NCBI GenBank assembly: GCA_019233755.1
Contig: JAFAMD010000070.1
Location: 1-46,752 of the forward strand
Length of the DNA stretch: 46,752 bases
Source of the DNA: Acidobacteriaceae bacterium
GTDB lineage: Bacteria; Acidobacteriota; Terriglobia; Bryobacterales; Bryobacteraceae
Direction: 5' to 3'
Shown here one piece after another: positions 43,414 to 46,752 of the stretch. Numbering within the stretch: the first letter of the stretch is position 1; each line of letters starts with the position of its first letter. Made by a program: the position numbers and the translations under genes. Under the pieces are notes generated by a model. That model worked only from the letters and a program-made list of their open reading frames with translations. It was not told the DNA's origin and did not search any database.

Positions 43414-43788
43414 TCATTTGGAAACAGATTGCTTCGCTGTCGACCGAGCTCCTAGAGTGCCTTGGCGACACGACGATACCTTCCTCTTAACTAATTGGGC
43501 GTCTAGTGCCTCGGCCAGCGCTGCGACTCCCGGTTCCAATGTCTTAATGTAGTGGAGCAAGGTAGTGTTGGGATTAGAGTGCCTCAGCAGGCTTTGAACT
43601 TCTTTGGTGTTTCCTAACTTCTGGGCGTGCGTCCCCGTTGTCCGCCTGAGAATCTGATGATTCAAATCGGACGTGACTACCTTCTTGCCATTCTTGTCTA
43701 TGCGTGTTCGCAAGTAGATCTTTGCCAGCAAGCCAAGCTTCTTCAATCTTCGATCCAAAAAGTTGTCCGGGTGAAGTGGTTTCTTTCC
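43414..43788 (-). pseudogene. Tyrosine recombinase (integrase), C-terminal fragment
   Basis: About 125 residues of a phage-type integrase remain. The open reading starts around PLHPDNFLDRRLKKLGLLAK, a segment typical of the middle of the catalytic domain, and continues through LNHQILRRTTGTHAQKLG (second catalytic Arg region) and LLRHSNPNTTLLHYIKTL (third-box His and the Tyr nucleophile). The N-terminal DNA-binding domain and first catalytic Arg are missing. The upstream end is joined to an HlyD-type gene. It ends about 115 bp from the tRNA-Arg 3' half, the usual integrase position. Confidence 0.82.
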
Positions 43789-44531
43789 ACCTCGCCCTGC
43801 CGCGCCGCGCGAACATTCACGGTGCCGCCGACCGGCGCCAGAATGCGCGCATAGCCCAGGTCCGCTTGCGCCTCATTCTCCAACGCGGCTGCGTTGGCCA
43901 CCATACCGCGCGTCGACGCGACGGTGTGCGCCGCCGCCTCCGTCTGCAATTGATGAGCCCGAGCTTGACTTAAGGAGGCCTCTGCGGCGGCGGTGTTCTC
44001 GCGAGCTGCTTCCAAGGCGGCCTGAGCAGCCTGCAGACTCGTCAGGGCCTCGTCTTTTGCCTGTTCACTCGCCACCCCTTGTTCTGCAAGTGCTGCAGTG
44101 CGTGTTGTATCTGCTCGCTGATGTTCGAGATTTGCTTTAGCTTGCAGCTCATTCGCGCGTGCCGCCCGCAAGGTCGCCTCGGCATTGATCACCTGGCTTG
44201 CAGTCTCACCGCGGGTTTGCCGCTCCGTCTCGATCGTTTCCCGCAGCTTCGATTCCTGGCTTGCCGCCGTCGCACGTGCTGCTTTATACGCTGCGTTTAG
44301 ATCTTCACTCTCGATGACGGCAATGAGTTCTCCGGCTTTGACCTTCTGGCCTTCATCTACCGTGAGTGTCTGAATCCGGCCCGGGATCTTGCTGCTGACG
44401 ATCACATCGTTCGCATCCACCGTGCCAATCAGTTTGAGATCAGCCGGCGGCCGCGCGGTGAACACGTACCAGATCAGAGAGCCGGCCGTGAGCATGCCGA
44501 GCAACAAAAACACCTTGTTACGCGCGTTCAT
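43743..44531 (-). pseudogene. HlyD/EmrA-type membrane-fusion protein, C-terminally truncated
   Basis: The 262-residue reading frame starts with one membrane helix (VFLLLGMLTAGSLIWYVF), then the first half of a biotinyl-lipoyl-like domain (IVSSKIPGRIQTLTVDEGQKVKAGELIAVI), a long Ala/Glu-rich coiled-coil hairpin (about residues 60-220) and the start of the second half of the lipoyl domain (ADLGYARILAPVGGTVNV). It then stops resembling the family at GEV, where the integrase fragment begins; the beta-barrel and the remainder of the protein are lost. Adaptors of this type link an inner-membrane pump to an outer-membrane channel; no pump gene is in the window. A GGGAG ribosome-binding site precedes the ATG. 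Confidence 0.82.
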
Positions 44532-44655
44532 CCGCTCCCTGAAGAAGCTTCAATTCCTTTAGAGTCCCGCGCGAATGATCCGGTGACCAGTTGAGCGATA
44601 CGTTTGCTCGCATGTCGTTGGTTCCAAGAAGGTTTGGCAGATGCCAGTATATTAG

Positions 44656-44874
44656 GTACCGGCAAACGGCTTTGTGAAACGCGAGAATCAGATCGATTCG
44701 ATCCGGCGGACGATCGCCTGGTTCGATCAATATCTCATGGGCAAGGGCGCTGCACCGGACGAGCAACCGGCCCAGGGCGAGGATGATAAATTGTCGTTCG
44801 AGCCGGTATGTTACGTTGGCGCCCGTCCCGCTTTGGGCTGTGAAGCTACGCCAAAATCTTTAGAGAGTAGTTAG
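44656..44874 (+). pseudogene. C-terminal remnant of an S9 (prolyl-oligopeptidase-type) peptidase
   Basis: The frame reads ANGFVKRENQIDSIRRTIAW followed by FDQYL, which matches the last 25-30 residues of S9 peptidases (GHGFxxxEN...xxxWFDxYL). The catalytic His of GHGF is Asn here. A stop codon lies directly upstream and the rest of the enzyme is missing. About 35 non-homologous residues follow before the stop. No promoter or start signal is apparent. Confidence 0.55.
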
Positions 44875-44880
44875 TCCGCC

Positions 44881-46527
44881 ATGATAAAGCACACCCTGCA
44901 TTCCATTGCGTTTCCCGTACTGGATTCGGATCAGATCGCTCAGATCGCAAATTGCACAACGGTCGTATCGAAGCACTGCCGTGATGGGGAAACCCTGGTG
45001 GCCGTGGGCGATCGATCCTTCAAGTTCTTTATCGTTAAGTCGGGCGAGATTGAGATCCTTGACTATTCCGGCGACGTGCCGAAGACGATCGCAACTCACC
45101 GTAGAGGCGAGTTCACGGGCGACATCTCGCATTTAACTGGCACGCCTGCGGTCTTTACAGCTACCGTCCGTGGCGACTGCGAGGTGTTCGAAATCTCGGG
45201 AGAAGCTCTGCGTCATGTGTTGAACCAGTGCCCCGGCCTCGGCGACGTTATTCTCCAGGCTTTCGTCGCACGCCGCCAGCTGCTGCGTGAGTCGCCCAAT
45301 TTCATCGGCCTGCGGGTGATCGGTTCGCGTTATTCTGCAGACACCTTTCGGGTGCGCGATTTTCTTGCCAGGAACCGGATGCTCTTCACCTGGACGGACC
45401 TGGAAACGGACCCGCAGGTGGATCGGCTGCTGAAAGATTTTGGTGTTACCGAGGCCGATACGCCCGTCGTAGCCTGCGCACACATGCTGCTCTTGCGCAA
45501 TCCATCCAACGAGAGATTAGCCGACGCCGTCGGTATCCATCAGGCTCTCGAGCATACCGTCTTCGATCTGCTTGTCGTCGGGGCAGGCCCGGCAGGCTTG
45601 GCGGCCGCCGTCTATGGCGCGTCCGAAGGGCTCAAGACAGCCGTATTGGATTGCAGCGCCCCAGGCGGGCAAGCAGGCAGTAGCATGCGGATCGAAAATT
45701 ACCTGGGCTTTCCGACCGGCTTGACCGGCGCCGAGCTTACAGACCGCGCAACCCTGCAGGCCAATAAGTTTGGTGCGCACCTATCTATCCCAACCGCGGC
45801 CACTCGCTTGTCATTCGAGAACGGATACGCGTCTTTATACGCCGGCGGTACGGAGCCTATCACGGCCAAGTGTCTCCTGATCGCGACGGGCGCGCAATAC
45901 CGGAAGCTGGAGGTTGAGGGCGTAGACCGGTTCGAAGGGAGAGGAGTGTACTACGCCGCGACGCCCGCCGAGGCGTTATTCTGCCGCGGATGCCCGGCAA
46001 TCGTCGTGGGGAGCGGCAACTCTGCGGGGCAGGCGGCGGTCTTTTTGGCGGGACATGCGAGCCGCGTGCTGCTGCTTATTCGCGGTGATGACCTGAACAA
46101 GAACATGTCCAGCTACCTGGTCAACCGCATCGAACAGACCGCCAATATTGAATTGCTCTGTAACACAACAATCTGGCAGATGGTCGGGAACAGCCACCTG
46201 GAAGCGATCGAGATTGTAAGCTGCGCGAGGGCGCGGCGGACGGTAGAAACTCCGGCGGTGTTCAGTTTCATCGGAGCCACACCCCGAACCGAATGGCTGC
46301 CGCCGGAAATTGAACGGGACTCAAAGGGATTCGTCCAGACAGGGGCAGCCGTGGCGCGATCGCCGCACTGGGGCGCGGCGCGAGCTCCCTTTCTGCTCGA
46401 AACCAGCTGTCGCGGCGTATTCGCCGCAGGCGACGTACGTTCCGGGTCTGTTAAACGTGTCGCTTCGGCGGTCGGCGAAGGCGCAATGGCGGTCCAGTTT
46501 GTGCATGAGTATCTCAAGGAAATGTAA
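44881..46527 (+). CDS. Cyclic-nucleotide-binding / thioredoxin-reductase-like fusion flavoprotein
   Basis: The protein is 548 residues. Residues about 1-130 are a cyclic-nucleotide-binding-like domain (SFKFFIVKSGEIEILDYSG, GEFTGDISHLTGTPAVFTATV). Residues about 135-220 are a glutaredoxin-like linker (RDFLARNRMLFTWTDLE). Residues about 225-548 are a thioredoxin-reductase-type flavoprotein, with the FAD site VVGAGPAGLAAAVYG, SAPGGQAGSS and IENYLGFP, the NAD(P) site VVGSGNSAGQAAVFLAG, and GVFAAGDVR near the end. The usual CxxC redox centre is replaced by AATP; a CRGC lies nine residues later. It is possibly a redox enzyme gated by a nucleotide signal, without classical thioredoxin reduction. Confidence 0.88.
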   Translation: MIKHTLHSIAFPVLDSDQIAQIANCTTVVSKHCRDGETLVAVGDRSFKFFIVKSGEIEILDYSGDVPKTIATHRRGEFTGDISHLTGTPAVFTATVRGDCEVFEISGEALRHVLNQCPGLGDVILQAFVARRQLLRESPNFIGLRVIGSRYSADTFRVRDFLARNRMLFTWTDLETDPQVDRLLKDFGVTEADTPVVACAHMLLLRNPSNERLADAVGIHQALEHTVFDLLVVGAGPAGLAAAVYGASEGLKTAVLDCSAPGGQAGSSMRIENYLGFPTGLTGAELTDRATLQANKFGAHLSIPTAATRLSFENGYASLYAGGTEPITAKCLLIATGAQYRKLEVEGVDRFEGRGVYYAATPAEALFCRGCPAIVVGSGNSAGQAAVFLAGHASRVLLLIRGDDLNKNMSSYLVNRIEQTANIELLCNTTIWQMVGNSHLEAIEIVSCARARRTVETPAVFSFIGATPRTEWLPPEIERDSKGFVQTGAAVARSPHWGAARAPFLLETSCRGVFAAGDVRSGSVKRVASAVGEGAMAVQFVHEYLKEM

Positions 46528-46752
46528 ATGAGCGCCCGATAAGGCGAGTCGGTAAGTGGGGCCACGAAGCAGAAGCTATTAGGCAGCCTTTGTAGCCTCA
46601 ACTAGACCGAAGTTCCTCCCTGCTCGCTAAACATTTGTTGAAAGGAGGGCACTTAACTGCAAATTCGCGGGGCGTTACTGACTACGGTGGGCGCCCAGCA
46701 ATCGCAGCGCGAGCCGCTGGGAGGGTGTAGGCCGTGTGGTCACGTCGAAGGT
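46528..46752 (+). other. Window end; possible start of a further gene
   Basis: No complete gene is seen. A strong Shine-Dalgarno-like AAAGGAGGG lies at 46641-46649. A plus-strand frame is open from there to the window edge, but its only start codons would be CTG 46657 or GTG 46687, and the short translation matches no family I know. Confidence 0.3.

Overview
This 46.75 kb window looks like chromosomal DNA of a soil Acidobacteriota, probably of the Bryobacterales / Candidatus Solibacter type. That placement is inferred from GC-rich coding DNA, a family mix typical of the group (large secreted BNR-repeat and carboxypeptidase-regulatory-like proteins, YVTN/phosphoesterase proteins, a DUF4097 protein under an ECF sigma factor) and a tandem 37-38 bp repeat at the left edge. 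No 16S rRNA or other decisive marker is present.

Layout. 1-250: seven tandem 37-38 bp repeats. 0.48-5.3 kb: ankyrin protein, small hypothetical, HAD-IIA phosphatase, PEP-CTERM surface protein, ECHDC3-like crotonase, short asparaginase-like protein. 5.3-10.8 kb: a forward housekeeping run of quinone oxidoreductase, RimO, YacG, PgpA, a TIG/NHL protein and CinA. 10.8-20.2 kb: a Pro/Tyr-rich secreted protein, glutamine-dependent NAD synthetase, a YVTN/phosphoesterase protein, a carboxypeptidase-regulatory-like protein, and a dTMP-supply cluster (Dcd forward, Dut reverse, double-length ThyX forward). 20.2-26.1 kb: GNAT, a doubly damaged response-regulator pseudogene, a FucP/GluP-type sugar transporter and a very large BNR/sortilin-like protein. 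26.2-32.8 kb: an AsmA-like protein, an ECF sigma / anti-sigma / DUF4097 operon, a small Cys-pair protein, a NagX-type acyltransferase and an O-methyltransferase.

33-44.9 kb looks like accessory, rearranged DNA. Its centre is one gene of about 9.6 kb encoding a protein of about 3,190 residues: a GH2-like part, Ig-like domains, an F5/8-type C domain, a DUF1566-like domain, four tandem malectin+Fn3 units and a C-terminal GH64-like beta-1,3-glucanase. Gene debris lies on both sides: a decayed PadR regulator and a possible recombinase remnant on the left; on the right, the 3' half of tRNA-Arg(UCU), the C-terminal piece of a tyrosine recombinase, an HlyD-type protein truncated exactly at that recombinase piece, and the tail of an S9 peptidase. 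The recombinase piece next to a tRNA 3' half is the usual scar of an integrative element. The window ends with an intact cyclic-nucleotide-binding / thioredoxin-reductase-like fusion protein.

How the genes work together. Dcd, Dut and ThyX form a pathway from dCTP to dTMP. RimO, YacG, PgpA and CinA form a closely spaced housekeeping run. The ECF sigma factor, its zinc-type anti-sigma factor and the DUF4097 protein form a translationally coupled envelope-stress-like operon. The giant protein appears to be a secreted polysaccharide-binding and degrading machine. No CRISPR array, complete IS element, intact tRNA or rRNA gene was found.
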